Of a stretch of 64,000 nt of DNA, positions 17,801 to 27,159 are shown piece by piece (position 1 is the stretch's first letter; the number at the start of each line of letters is the position of its first letter). The notes under the pieces are model-generated. The model did not search any database and had not been told where the DNA came from. It saw only the letters and a list, made by a program, of their open reading frames with translations. A program made the translations under genes and the position numbers. Source of the DNA: JBFHIJ01 sp963678775 (lineage in GTDB: Bacteria > Bacteroidota > Ignavibacteria > Kapaibacteriales > UBA2268); contig CAXXGR010000002.1 in assembly GCA_963678775.2 (NCBI GenBank), positions 930,001-994,000 of the forward strand. Direction: 5' to 3'.

Positions 17801-18556
17801 ATGGATAGTATTCCAAATTTAGATATAATAATTGAAAAACTTATTGCTGCCAAGAATGTTGCTATGCTTACAGGAGCTGGAGTCTCTGCTGAAAGTGGTA
17901 TAAAAACGTTTAGAGATCCCGATGGATTATGGTCTAAATTCAATCCTGCAGAGCTTGCTAGTGCTAATGGATTTATGGCCAACAGGCAACTCGTATGGGA
18001 TTGGTATCAGGAAAGGCGGAGCATAGTAAATGATTGCAAACCAAATGCAGGTCATTATGCCATTGCTGAACTGGAGACATTGATTGACGACTTTTCGCTT
18101 ATTACACAAAATGTAGATAGATTGCATCAGATAGCCGGGTCTCGTAATGTATACGAATTGCACGGAAATATCATAGATAATCACTGTTTCGATTGTGGAG
18201 CTGCTTATAACAAAGAAATTGATCCTGATAATAGTGTTTTGCCGTCTTGTGCTAAATGTGGTGGCAGAATTAGACCATCCGTTGTGTGGTTTGGTGAGAT
18301 GCTACCGGAGTATGATTTGGAACAGTCTTCATTGGCAGCTCAAGTGGCTGATGTATTCTTTACAGTTGGAACATCAGCAGAGGTGTATCCTGCAGCCAAT
18401 CTACCACTATTAGCTAAAGAATCTGGTGCTTTTGTGATTGAAATTAATCCAAATGTTACTGCAATATCAAACTATATGAACATGACAATACGTATGCCCT
18501 CGGCTAAAGCAATGCCGATAATAGTAGAAGAATTTAAAAAAAGGATTGGTAAATGA
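17801..18556 (+). CDS. cobB: NAD-dependent protein deacylase (sirtuin)
   Basis: 251 residues from ATG 17801, one base after the MCE stop. Extending upstream to 17774 would overlap that gene. NAD-binding GAGVSAESGIKTFRD, TQNVDRLH, and the catalytic His in YELHGN. Zinc cysteines are CFDCG and CAKCGG, followed by RPSVVWFGE. Sirtuins remove acyl groups from lysines using NAD+, releasing nicotinamide. The FRDPDG and WDWYQERR regions resemble bacterial class II/III sirtuins. Its stop overlaps the acpS start (ATGA). Confidence 0.96.
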   Translation: MDSIPNLDIIIEKLIAAKNVAMLTGAGVSAESGIKTFRDPDGLWSKFNPAELASANGFMANRQLVWDWYQERRSIVNDCKPNAGHYAIAELETLIDDFSLITQNVDRLHQIAGSRNVYELHGNIIDNHCFDCGAAYNKEIDPDNSVLPSCAKCGGRIRPSVVWFGEMLPEYDLEQSSLAAQVADVFFTVGTSAEVYPAANLPLLAKESGAFVIEINPNVTAISNYMNMTIRMPSAKAMPIIVEEFKKRIGK

Positions 18557-18927
18557 TTATAGGAATAGGAACTGATATAGTTGAAGTAAAGAGAATCCAG
18601 GAAGCAATTGAAAAATACGGTAAAAGATTTTTAGATAAGTTATTTACCAAGACAGAGCAGGAATACTGTGATTCTTTCAACGAAACTAAGTACGTGCACT
18701 ACGCTGCAAGGTTTGCTGCGAAAGAGTCTTTCAGTAAGGTAATTGGTACGGGGTTGACTCAAGGTTTCAAGTTTACAGAAGTAGGCATTAAAAACAAGGA
18801 ATCAGGCGAACCGCAAATAGATTTGACAGGTGGAATGGCTGAAAAATGGAGTAAATATCATACTTTTGTTTCTTTATCTCACACAGACAATAATGCAATT
18901 GCATATTTAATTATGGAAGAGCACTAA
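18553..18927 (+). CDS. acpS: Holo-[acyl-carrier-protein] synthase
   Basis: 124 residues, normal size. Motifs: GIGTDIVEVKRI (Mg-binding Asp) and RFAAKESFSKVIGTGL (Glu and Lys of the catalytic block), plus VSLSHTDNNAIAYLI. It transfers 4'-phosphopantetheine from CoA to ACP, activating fatty acid synthesis. The start overlaps the cobB stop by 4 bases, so translational coupling is likely. ispD starts 1 base after the stop. Confidence 0.97.
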   Translation: MIIGIGTDIVEVKRIQEAIEKYGKRFLDKLFTKTEQEYCDSFNETKYVHYAARFAAKESFSKVIGTGLTQGFKFTEVGIKNKESGEPQIDLTGGMAEKWSKYHTFVSLSHTDNNAIAYLIMEEH

Positions 18928-18928
18928 T

Positions 18929-19615
18929 ATGAGTTTTATTACTTCATCAGTTATTATTCCTGCTGGTGGTTCCGGAAATAGGTTTGGATCTAAAATGCCA
19001 AAACAGTTTACTGAATTAGCCGGTATACCGATTATAATTTATACTCTTAAGCAATTTTGGATATGTGATAATATAATTATTGCTTCTCACCCGGACTGGA
19101 TAGAGCATTTGCTAAGCTTAGTTTATGAGCACTCTATTCCAAATGTAAAGGCTATAGTTCCCGGTGGTAAAACTCGACAGGAATCTGTATATAATGCTCT
19201 TAATCAGGATGTTGTCAAAGATTCTGAAGTTGTGCTTGTGCATGACGCAGTTAGACCATTTGTCAGCAAAGAGCTTATCCAAAGCATTATGCTATGTGCT
19301 CTTGAGTTTGGTGCTGCTGTGCCCGGACTTACTCCCAAAGATACAATTAAGCAAATCACACAAGAGTATCTCATCACTCAAACTGTAGACAGGAATACTC
19401 TTCAAATGGTTCAAACTCCGCAAGGATTTCGATACAAAATACTTAGAGATGCTTTCGAAAAAGCTATAGAGAATAATTTTGAAGGTACTGACTCATCTTC
19501 CCTGGTAGAGTATTTGGGTCATACTGTCAAAGTGCTTGAAGGAGAGGAAAGCAATATAAAAATAACTACTCCTCTTGATAAAATTCTCAGTGAATTTATC
19601 ATCAATTCAAAATAG
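18929..19615 (+). CDS. ispD: 2-C-methyl-D-erythritol 4-phosphate cytidylyltransferase
   Basis: 228 residues, normal size. CTP-binding motif IIPAGGSGNRFGSKMPKQF (residues about 9-27) and signature VLVHDAVRPFV (about 105-115), then TPKDTIK and QTPQGFRY. It makes CDP-methylerythritol in the non-mevalonate isoprenoid pathway. It is the last gene of the MCE-cobB-acpS-ispD run and is followed by a terminator. ispF is not adjacent. Confidence 0.97.
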   Translation: MSFITSSVIIPAGGSGNRFGSKMPKQFTELAGIPIIIYTLKQFWICDNIIIASHPDWIEHLLSLVYEHSIPNVKAIVPGGKTRQESVYNALNQDVVKDSEVVLVHDAVRPFVSKELIQSIMLCALEFGAAVPGLTPKDTIKQITQEYLITQTVDRNTLQMVQTPQGFRYKILRDAFEKAIENNFEGTDSSSLVEYLGHTVKVLEGEESNIKITTPLDKILSEFIINSK

Positions 19616-19686
19616 AATAGTTCTGTCAGTCTTTTTCAACCTTGATATAAAAATCAACCATTTATGAAGCTAGAAGCTATATAAAA

Positions 19687-19715
19687 AAAGAGGTTACTTT
19701 TACAGCAACCTCTTT
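19687..19715. terminator. Terminator between ispD and the chemoreceptor gene
   Basis: AAAGAGGTT pairs with AACCTCTTT across an 11-base loop, flanked by an A-run upstream. It sits between convergent genes and can work in both directions. Confidence 0.82.
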
Positions 19716-19736
19716 CTAGCAGTTTATTTAATTACT

Positions 19737-22700
19737 TTAAAAGTCAAAGCTCTCGTGCTCACTCGGCGGTAATGCTTGTGTTTCTCTTCTGTCAAGAAAC
19801 GCCTGACCGGTGGACATTTTCCTGTCTATTTTGAATTTTTTCATTACTTTTTGCAGATTCTCTGTCATTTGGGCTAAAGTTTCAGATGATTGAGCTATAG
19901 CTTCTATATTCTTGGCAGAATTAACAGCAACCTCTGAAATATTAGTAACATTTTTTGCTAATTGCTCTCCGGTGGCTGCCTGCTGTTCGGAAGAAGTTGC
20001 AATAGAATTTACCATATCCAGCACATCTTCGGAACTTTGGACTACTTTATTTAAAGCGTCGCCTGCATTATCAGCAAGAGTAATCCCGGTTTGCACTTCA
20101 TCTGTACCTTTTTTCATTACCATGACCGCTGATTCTGTTTCTTTTTGAATACTATTAATCATATTCGATATCTGTTTTGTAGCGTCCGTAGTTCTTTCTG
20201 CCAATTTTCTCACTTCATCAGCTACAACAGCGAAGCCTCTGCCTTGTTCACCGGCACGTGCAGCTTCTATAGCAGCATTAAGAGCTAATAGATTAGTTTG
20301 GTCAGCAATTTCTTCAATCACTGAAATAATTGCTCCAATTTCAGTAGATGATTGACCAAGCTTTTCAATATTCGTAGCAGATTGTTGCACAACTTCAGCA
20401 ATTTCTTTCATCTTTTCAATTGTATCGATTACTACCTGACCTCCATCTTTAGCTATTTTACCATTATTATCAGCAAAATTCGCTGTTTTATTAGCATTGG
20501 TAGAATTTTCGGTAATAGTCATACTCATTTCTTCTATTGCAGATGCTATTTCTTCTACTTGTGAGCTCTGTTCGTGAGATGAAGTTGCGACGCTGTCTGA
20601 TGCATTAGAGATCTCAGTCGAAGCATTAGCTACAGACACTACAACATCATTAAGTTGGGTTAGTAAGTCAGAGAGAGACTCACCCAAAGAGTTTATACTT
20701 TCTTTCAGTTTTTCATGATCCCCGCGATAGCTGCCTACCATCCGTACTGTCATGTCGCCTGAAGCTAAAACTTCCAGCACTTCGCCTGCTTCTTCTATAG
20801 GTGCAACAACTGCATCTAAAGTCTGATTTATTCCTGATACGATATCATTCCACCTACCCGGATAGCCTGATGTATCTATTCTCTGTTTCAAGTCTCCCTG
20901 AATAGCTTTTTCAGCACTGCCCGCTGTGTCGTCTATCAAGTTTTGTATAAAGTCTGCAAGAGTATTAATGTACTCTGCAAGACTACGGTATTCACCTTGA
21001 TACTCATTGATATTCAGTTTTTCTAAATCCTCACCTTTCGAGACTTTATTCAGGAAAGTAAGAGTTGTATTGAACTCAGTAGTAAAGGCATCTATAGTAC
21101 TATTTACACCTAAAATAACATTAGCAAAATCACCATTATGTCTGGCAGCATCTGCTCTGACACTAAAATCACCACTGATTGCAGCATCTGATAGATTTTG
21201 AGCATCTTCTACAAGCGCTCTTATGGCTTCCATCATTTTGATAAAGGAAGGCGTAAGCTCATCCTCAGAAGATAGTTTGCCATTTGTTTTTAGCAACTCA
21301 AGTTTGGACAAATCGCCATTACTAATCTCTATTGCCAGACCTAAAATCCTTTCAAGTTTGCCAATAGTATTTTCTATCGCATTTTGTAGTTGTTTCCACT
21401 TGCCTGAATATTGGCGAGTAATTTTTACTGAAAAGTCATTGTTTGAAATAGATTCTAAAATATGTAAGCATTCGTTTATGGGCTGAGTCATGCCAATAAA
21501 CATTTGATTAATGCCTATAATAAGTTCCTTCCATCCACCGGTAAATATGTCTTCATTGCCTCTAAAATCTAACTCACCAGCGTGAGCGGCTTCTATCAGA
21601 TTTGCTATTTCGTTGTGAATATTGGTAAGATTAGTGCGGAGTTCATTAGTTCTCTCAGTTGCAATAATCCTTTTACCCGGAAGCTCTTCCAACTCTTCAG
21701 TAAAGTTACCATTTGCGTAATCTGAAAGTATATCTAAGATACGCATCATCACATTTACGTGATCGCGAACAGTAGCATTTACACCTAATGCCATTTGCTG
21801 ATAAGCTCCTGTAAATTTGGCTTCATCTATGAAAATATCAATTTCACCTTTTGCTTGCTCTTCACTCATGTATTGCATTTGAGAAATAAACGTAGATAAA
21901 TTATGAATAAGTCCATTGATGTTGTTTTTAATCTCATTGAAATCACCATAGAATTCTGCCGTGATTGGCTGAGGAATATCACCTTTAGATATTCTATCAA
22001 TGTACTGAGCAGAAATATTGATAGGTTCGGTTACGGCGTCTAAGGTTTTGTTAAATCCACCTATTAGTTGCTTGAAAGCACCTTCGTAATTATCTTCATT
22101 GCCTCTTACATCCAGCTTCCCTGCCTGAGCTCCATCTATCAGACTTTGAAGCTCATTGGCCATATCTAAAATGTTATTTTTCATTCTGTTAAGATTGTTA
22201 TTCGCTATAGCCTGCTTGCCCGGAAGAGGTTTTAAAGTAGGTTTCATGTTCCCCTTGCCATAAGCGCCAAGTATGGCAAGAATTTTTTTAATATTGTTTA
22301 TGTAAACGCGAACTGCATCGTTGCTACTGTGAGCCATAGATTTATAAATTCCGGAAAATCTTTCTTCATTTATAAAATAGTCAGTGTCGCCGTTTACTCT
22401 ATGTTCGTGTATAAATTGTTCTATTTCAGTGCTATAGTTAGTGAGGTTATCAATCAGCATGTTTATGTTATTTTTAAGCTCATTGAAGTCTCCTTTATAA
22501 GTAGCTGTGATTTTAGGAGGCAAATTACCTTCGGCGATTTTAGCTATGTAACCTGCTGTAGTATCTAATGGAATAACTAAAGCATCGAGTGTGCGGTTAA
22601 AGCCACTAATCAAATCGCCAAATGCACCGGGATATTTAGATACATCCCCTCGCTTACCCAGATTGCCTGCCTCTGCCGCTAATGTCAATTCTTTTGTTTC

Positions 22701-23864
22701 TTCTATCAGATTGCTTTGAATCGACATTAGTTTCCTAAAAGCATCCGCCAAAGCACCTAACTCATCTCTGCCCTTATAATCACATTTGATATTTACGTTG
22801 CCGGCAGAAACTGATTCTGCATATTCTCGTATCTTTTCGATAGGTTGTGAAAATGATTTGGTGAAGAAGTAGATTCCTACCTGAGCAAACACCATAAAAA
22901 ACAAACTGCCTAAAATAAGCTCTATAATTATATCTATAGTTGCAGCTTGAATTTCGCTTGCAGGTACGTCTATTTTTAAGAACCAAGTTTGATTAGTCTT
23001 AGAGATTATAATGGGCTGAGTGATAGTAAAAGTTTTGCCGATAGTTTCTGCATAAGCTGAGTCTAATAGCTTATAACTTACTTTATTTGAATAATCTCTA
23101 TAAACAGATGAGATATTGTTCTGTATCGTCGAATCACTTGCTGAATTAGCACAGATATCACCCTCCCCTGTAAATAGTGTGATATTGCCTGAGTTGTTAA
23201 AAATATTTTGTTTCGTCAATTCTTTTTGAAGATTGTCGATATTTAACCCGATAACATTGAAAGCAAGAGTTTCGCCATTGATTGAAATCGGTACTAAAAC
23301 GTTTGCAGTAAAGATACTATCACCGTTTATCTTTCTTTTTACAGTATTAGTAACAAGTATTTGTTGTGATTCAAATCCTTTTGCGATTTCTTCTTTGGTA
23401 AGAGCAGCATTAATATCAAACTGACTATTACCGATATCCCCTTTAATAATGCCGGGAGAGAATCTGCCCAGAGTGGAGTCTAATTGATCAAAAGCATTAG
23501 CTTTCCAGTATGAGCCAACATATAAGATGTCATTATCTACGTCAGCAAAAGAGCTTAGTTTTTCACTAATGTCACTCCTATCTGAAGCGTTAGTGGCAAT
23601 ATAAGTGTTCTGTATGTCTTTGGCAGTTAGTTCTGCTACAATTATTGCCTTGTCTATAGAAGACTTTATTCTTTCGGCTTGGCTATCCGAAAGTGCAACA
23701 AGACGATTTTCGATAGATTCTTCATTGTTAAGAAACGTTCTAAAGGCAGCTTGGGCAATCAAAGCAAGCGACAGCATAATCATGCTTGCAGTAGTCGCAA
23801 ATGTTAGTTTAGCTTTAATTGATTTCATGTTGAAATAAAAACTGAGTAGCTTTTCGATTTTCAT
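19737..23864 (-). CDS. Giant methyl-accepting chemotaxis protein with a poly-HAMP array
   Basis: 1375 residues from ATG 23864 (TTG 23876 also in frame). Membrane segment 1 at about 13-35, a periplasmic sensor region of roughly 270 residues, and membrane segment 2 at about 305-330 (IIIELILGSLFFMVFAQVGI). A HAMP domain follows, then some 650 residues of repeated HAMP-like units. The recurring theme is GxFxxLIxGFNxTLDAxxxP alternating with GDFNELKNNIN-type units; I count about a dozen. The C-terminal signalling hairpin has the tip EIADQTNLLALNAAIEAARA. It should bind CheA/CheW, none of which are here. It is divergent from a receiver-CheB gene. No canonical CheR-tethering NWETF tail; it ends SFDF. 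Confidence 0.94.
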   Translation of the reverse strand: MKIEKLLSFYFNMKSIKAKLTFATTASMIMLSLALIAQAAFRTFLNNEESIENRLVALSDSQAERIKSSIDKAIIVAELTAKDIQNTYIATNASDRSDISEKLSSFADVDNDILYVGSYWKANAFDQLDSTLGRFSPGIIKGDIGNSQFDINAALTKEEIAKGFESQQILVTNTVKRKINGDSIFTANVLVPISINGETLAFNVIGLNIDNLQKELTKQNIFNNSGNITLFTGEGDICANSASDSTIQNNISSVYRDYSNKVSYKLLDSAYAETIGKTFTITQPIIISKTNQTWFLKIDVPASEIQAATIDIIIELILGSLFFMVFAQVGIYFFTKSFSQPIEKIREYAESVSAGNVNIKCDYKGRDELGALADAFRKLMSIQSNLIEETKELTLAAEAGNLGKRGDVSKYPGAFGDLISGFNRTLDALVIPLDTTAGYIAKIAEGNLPPKITATYKGDFNELKNNINMLIDNLTNYSTEIEQFIHEHRVNGDTDYFINEERFSGIYKSMAHSSNDAVRVYINNIKKILAILGAYGKGNMKPTLKPLPGKQAIANNNLNRMKNNILDMANELQSLIDGAQAGKLDVRGNEDNYEGAFKQLIGGFNKTLDAVTEPINISAQYIDRISKGDIPQPITAEFYGDFNEIKNNINGLIHNLSTFISQMQYMSEEQAKGEIDIFIDEAKFTGAYQQMALGVNATVRDHVNVMMRILDILSDYANGNFTEELEELPGKRIIATERTNELRTNLTNIHNEIANLIEAAHAGELDFRGNEDIFTGGWKELIIGINQMFIGMTQPINECLHILESISNNDFSVKITRQYSGKWKQLQNAIENTIGKLERILGLAIEISNGDLSKLELLKTNGKLSSEDELTPSFIKMMEAIRALVEDAQNLSDAAISGDFSVRADAARHNGDFANVILGVNSTIDAFTTEFNTTLTFLNKVSKGEDLEKLNINEYQGEYRSLAEYINTLADFIQNLIDDTAGSAEKAIQGDLKQRIDTSGYPGRWNDIVSGINQTLDAVVAPIEEAGEVLEVLASGDMTVRMVGSYRGDHEKLKESINSLGESLSDLLTQLNDVVVSVANASTEISNASDSVATSSHEQSSQVEEIASAIEEMSMTITENSTNANKTANFADNNGKIAKDGGQVVIDTIEKMKEIAEVVQQSATNIEKLGQSSTEIGAIISVIEEIADQTNLLALNAAIEAARAGEQGRGFAVVADEVRKLAERTTDATKQISNMINSIQKETESAVMVMKKGTDEVQTGITLADNAGDALNKVVQSSEDVLDMVNSIATSSEQQAATGEQLAKNVTNISEVAVNSAKNIEAIAQSSETLAQMTENLQKVMKKFKIDRKMSTGQAFLDRRETQALPPSEHESFDF

Positions 23865-24420
23865 ATTTTCGCTCAATGTATAAATTCATATAATATTGCT
23901 AATATTCAAAGTAAAAAAGGATAATATATGATAGAATATTGCAAATATATCATAGTTTTCATAAACTAACAAAAATATATAATTTTGTAGTTTTCAGTAA
24001 CAATTTGATATCAAATATACTTGTAATCTTAGTATTGAGTATTGAATTTAGAGATTGAAGTGTGTGATATTAATGACAAAAAATATAATAAAACAAGGAA
24101 CTATGTATTAAATACATATAAATTTTCTTCTATTATAATGTAGAATAGAATAAGAATATGGAAATTAAGAGAAATTATAAGAAAGGGTAAATATTGTAAA
24201 ATTCAATTTATATTGTTAGTTTTTGTTCCAAGAAAAGAGCCTTTATGCTTTATCTTATACATATATAATATGTGTTTGCTTTTGTAATAAATTTTCTTAA
24301 ATTGTCTATGCAAGTGGCATTCTTTGATATACAATTGAAATATTTATAGCTTTCAAACGGTTTTAGATAAGAGTTCGCTATTAAAATTAGTTTATTTACA
24401 AACAATACATTTGAATCTAT
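23865..24420. other. AT-rich intergenic region between chemoreceptor and cheB
   Basis: About 550 very AT-rich bases between divergent genes. No ORF with coding character and no RNA gene seen. It presumably carries both promoters. The sequence TACATTTG at 24406-24413 lies 7 bases before the cheB ATG. Confidence 0.5.
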
Positions 24421-25443
24421 ATGGCAGGACAAATAAAAGTACTATTGGCAGAAGATGAGCTCATGACTTCAGCCACATATAAGCAGTTGCTTACACGTAA
24501 AGGCTATCAGGTAATTACAGCTCAAAATGGCATATCAGCATTAAAATTGATGGAACAGGTACAATTTGATATACTACTGACAGATTGGATGATGCCGCTT
24601 ATGGATGGTATCGAGCTTATTCGCAGAGTCAGAGAATCTATCAAGCCAATACCATATATTATTATGTTTACTGCTATAGATTCGCAAGGCACAAAAGACT
24701 TTGCTCTTAATGCCGGAGCAGATAACTATTTCCCTAAACCGGTTGACTTTAATGCTCTGGAAAAAGCTATTCAGCAAGGTTTGAAAAAAATAAAACAATT
24801 AGAACCAACCTCTTCTTCTATTACTGTCGACATGACAAATGATATAAAACCTGACTTCGTCGGAGTTACTATTGCTTCCTCTACAGGTGGACCGAAGTCG
24901 CTTATAGAAGTTTTTAGAAATATTCCGGCTGATTTGCCTGCAGCTTTTTATCTTGTACAACATGCTCCTGACTGGATGATTAGCGGCTTTGCAAAACATC
25001 TTCAGGAAAACACTCCTTATAAAGTCAATGTTGCTATGAACGGGATTATCTCTCTGCCTAAGAATATCTATATAGCTCCCGGTGGCAAGCATTTGAATAT
25101 ACTTCCAAAATCTCAGAAGTTAGCTTTTGATGATGCTCCGGAAGAAAACTTTAGCAAACCTTCAGCTGATCCTCTATTCCGTTCAGGTGCGCAGGCATTT
25201 GGCAAGTATAGTATTGGAGTAGTACTTACCGGTTTAGGTAAAGACGGTGCAAACGGCTCAGCTAATATCGAAGCTGCAGGCGGTACTGTAATTATCCAAG
25301 ATCCTGACTCTGCAGTAGCTCCATCTATGCCGGAAGCTGCAATAAAGGCTACTAAAAAACATGAATTGGTGCCTTTGGATCAAATTGGTAAAGCAATCGC
25401 ACGTAAAATTAAATTATTAAACGACAAACTACAAAAATCATAG
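24421..25443 (+). CDS. cheB: Chemotaxis response regulator protein-glutamate methylesterase
   Basis: 340 residues. Receiver domain 1-120: acidic EDE (11-13), phospho-acceptor Asp55 in LLTDWMMP, Lys106 in FPKPVD. CheB catalytic domain at about 146-335: Ser154 in ASSTGGP, His181 in VQHAPDW, Asp275 in GLGKDGANG. It removes methyl groups from (and deamidates) chemoreceptor glutamates, giving adaptation; phosphorylation of the receiver activates it. The giant receptor next door is its likely substrate (inference). cheR, cheA and cheW are not in this window. Confidence 0.95.
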   Translation: MAGQIKVLLAEDELMTSATYKQLLTRKGYQVITAQNGISALKLMEQVQFDILLTDWMMPLMDGIELIRRVRESIKPIPYIIMFTAIDSQGTKDFALNAGADNYFPKPVDFNALEKAIQQGLKKIKQLEPTSSSITVDMTNDIKPDFVGVTIASSTGGPKSLIEVFRNIPADLPAAFYLVQHAPDWMISGFAKHLQENTPYKVNVAMNGIISLPKNIYIAPGGKHLNILPKSQKLAFDDAPEENFSKPSADPLFRSGAQAFGKYSIGVVLTGLGKDGANGSANIEAAGGTVIIQDPDSAVAPSMPEAAIKATKKHELVPLDQIGKAIARKIKLLNDKLQKS

Positions 25444-25539
25444 ATTTCCTTAAATATGTCAAAATTAGGGTTGCTACTTTGTGAGTCGTAACCCTTGTTT
25501 TATTTATAGACCTATGATTTTAGGAAAGAAGGATATAGC

Positions 25540-25802
25540 ATTATAGCTAAAAAACAATGCCAAAGCTGTGGGTTGCCACTAAAAGGAAACGCAGACTGAT
25601 GGGGTACAAATGAAGATAATACTAAAAGCGATTTATTCTCTGTATAATGTGCTTTCAAGGCCGATGCTTTCTAAATACTGAGATAGATACTGCAGAGAAA
25701 ATGCAGGTATTTGTCTTCGACATCCTTCGGACAAAACACATGCCTAAATTTTTAGCAAAAATAATGATTAAAGATATTCCAAAATTGAGAAGGTGGAGTT
25801 AG
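25540..25802 (+). pseudogene. Decayed small zinc-ribbon protein gene
   Basis: Translation from 25549 gives KKQCQSCGLPLKGNAD, a TGA stop at 25597-25599, then WGTNEDNTKS. A one-base shift near 25627-25629 then opens a second frame reading CIMCFQGRCFLNTEIDTAEK, then MQVFVFDILR, MPKFLAKIMIKDIPKLRRW and a TAG stop at 25800-25802. Together these match the small 'putative zinc ribbon' family (CQSCGMPL ... GTN-x-DGSKS ... C-x2-CF ... MPKFLAKMMTKDIPKLERW). The start codon also appears lost (an AGGAAAGAAGGA Shine-Dalgarno-like tract remains at 25522-25533). One nonsense change, one frameshift and no start mark it as a pseudogene. Confidence 0.85.
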
Positions 25803-25909
25803 CTTCTATTTCTGATTTTTTAAAAATATGACAAACAAAAAATTCCATAAGACCAAAAAATATAATAATTTTGGAGAATTGGATTAACTAAATATTTATA
25901 GAGGGTATT

Positions 25910-26995
25910 ATGCAGATAGGTATCGTGGGCTTGCCTTTTTCAGGTAAAACGACCTTATTTCAAACTTTGACTCAGATTCACTTAGATCAATCAGCTTTGC
26001 AAAAAAGAGATACTAACCAAGCGATAGTTAAGGTGCCGGATAGCCGTTTAGATAAACTAAACGATATCTTTAACCCCAAAAAAGTAATCAATGCTACTAT
26101 CGAGATGGTGGATCTTGTAAGTGTGTCCAAAGGTGACAGAAACTCTAACCAGTTTGCAGGTCAGTTCCTTGGCAAAGTAAAAACAAATGATGCTCTTTTA
26201 CACGTGGTTCGCGGTTTCGAGGATGAATCTGTGCCACATTCCGAAGGCTCTATTGACATTTGGCGTGACATAGAAACTTTGGAAGAAGAGTTCCTATTTT
26301 CTGACTTGGAATGGCTGGAAGGTAGATTTGACAAATTAGAGAAAGACCTTAAAAAGCCAAAAACTAAAGAATCTGCAGCCAAAGAAATTGAAGCCATGAA
26401 AAGATGGAAAGATTCTTTGGAAGAGGGCACGCCTCTTCGCGAGTTGGAAATGTCTGAGGACGAAATGGGCTACATAAAAAACTATGCACCACTTACTGCA
26501 AAACCTCTTTTGATTGCAATAAACCTATCTGAAGAAAGTGTAGCTAATGCCTCTAAGATTGTAGAAGATGTCAAAGCAAAAATCAAAGGCGAGCAAGTAA
26601 GAGTAGAGCCGTTCTTTGCTAAAATCGAATTGGAACTATCACAGCTTGACGACGAAGAAAAGCAAGTCTTTATGGACGAATACGGCTTGAAAGATTCTCC
26701 TTTGGACAGGATGATTCGCGGAGCTTATGAGTTGCTTGGTTTGCAGTCATTCTTTACTGTAGGGGAAGACGAAAACAGAGCTTGGACGGTTAAAAAAGGG
26801 TCTACTGCTCAAGAGGCTGCCGGAACTATCCACACTGACTTCTACAACAAATTTATCCGTGCTGAAGTTACAGCTTATGCGGACTTTATGGAATATGGCT
26901 CCTTTGTAAAATGCAAAGAAAATGGTAAGTTTCGATTAGAAGGGAAGGAATACGTTGTCCATGATGGTGATATCATGAATATCCGTCACGGTTAA
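25910..26995 (+). CDS. ychF: Redox-regulated ATPase YchF (Obg-family, translation-associated)
   Basis: 361 residues, family length. P-loop GLPFSGKTTLFQTLT (8-22), which differs from the common GLPNVGKSTLFNALT. The G4 site is NLSE in LLIAINLSEE, the NxxE form that gives YchF ATP rather than GTP preference. The C-terminal TGS domain has the family signature SFFTVGEDENRAW, FIRAEVTAYADFMEYGS and VHDGDIMNIRHG. A helical insert at about 120-175 is as usual. YchF binds ribosomes and responds to oxidative stress. AGAGGGTATT precedes the ATG; single gene with terminator. Confidence 0.96.
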   Translation: MQIGIVGLPFSGKTTLFQTLTQIHLDQSALQKRDTNQAIVKVPDSRLDKLNDIFNPKKVINATIEMVDLVSVSKGDRNSNQFAGQFLGKVKTNDALLHVVRGFEDESVPHSEGSIDIWRDIETLEEEFLFSDLEWLEGRFDKLEKDLKKPKTKESAAKEIEAMKRWKDSLEEGTPLRELEMSEDEMGYIKNYAPLTAKPLLIAINLSEESVANASKIVEDVKAKIKGEQVRVEPFFAKIELELSQLDDEEKQVFMDEYGLKDSPLDRMIRGAYELLGLQSFFTVGEDENRAWTVKKGSTAQEAAGTIHTDFYNKFIRAEVTAYADFMEYGSFVKCKENGKFRLEGKEYVVHDGDIMNIRHG

Positions 26996-27025
26996 GCCCT
27001 ACAAAAGAGTATAAGATTATTTTAT

Positions 27026-27059
27026 AAAGCTCCGTTATTTAACATATCGGAGCTTTTTG
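27026..27059 (+). terminator. Terminator after ychF
   Basis: AAAGCTCCG (27026-27034) pairs with CGGAGCTTT (27048-27056), followed by TTTGT. A standard intrinsic terminator 30 bases after the ychF stop. Confidence 0.9.
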
Positions 27060-27159
27060 TTTACATTCTAAAATATAAAAGGATTATAGAATATTTATTG
27101 AGAATAAACAATCTATCTTCTTATTCGTAGAGTATATACATACAATTTAGGACGTTTTT

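Noticed and set aside
24395..24423. TTTACA-17-TATATG before cheB as a sigma-70 promoter
   Set aside because: The -10 would overlap the ATG itself. A leaderless start from TACATTTG at 24406 is possible but rests on a single example.
25597..25599. TGA inside the zinc-ribbon gene as selenocysteine or recoded stop
   Set aside because: The gene also has a frameshift and no start, and normal genes here end in TGA (cobB, the secreted-protein gene at 10375), so TGA is a true stop.
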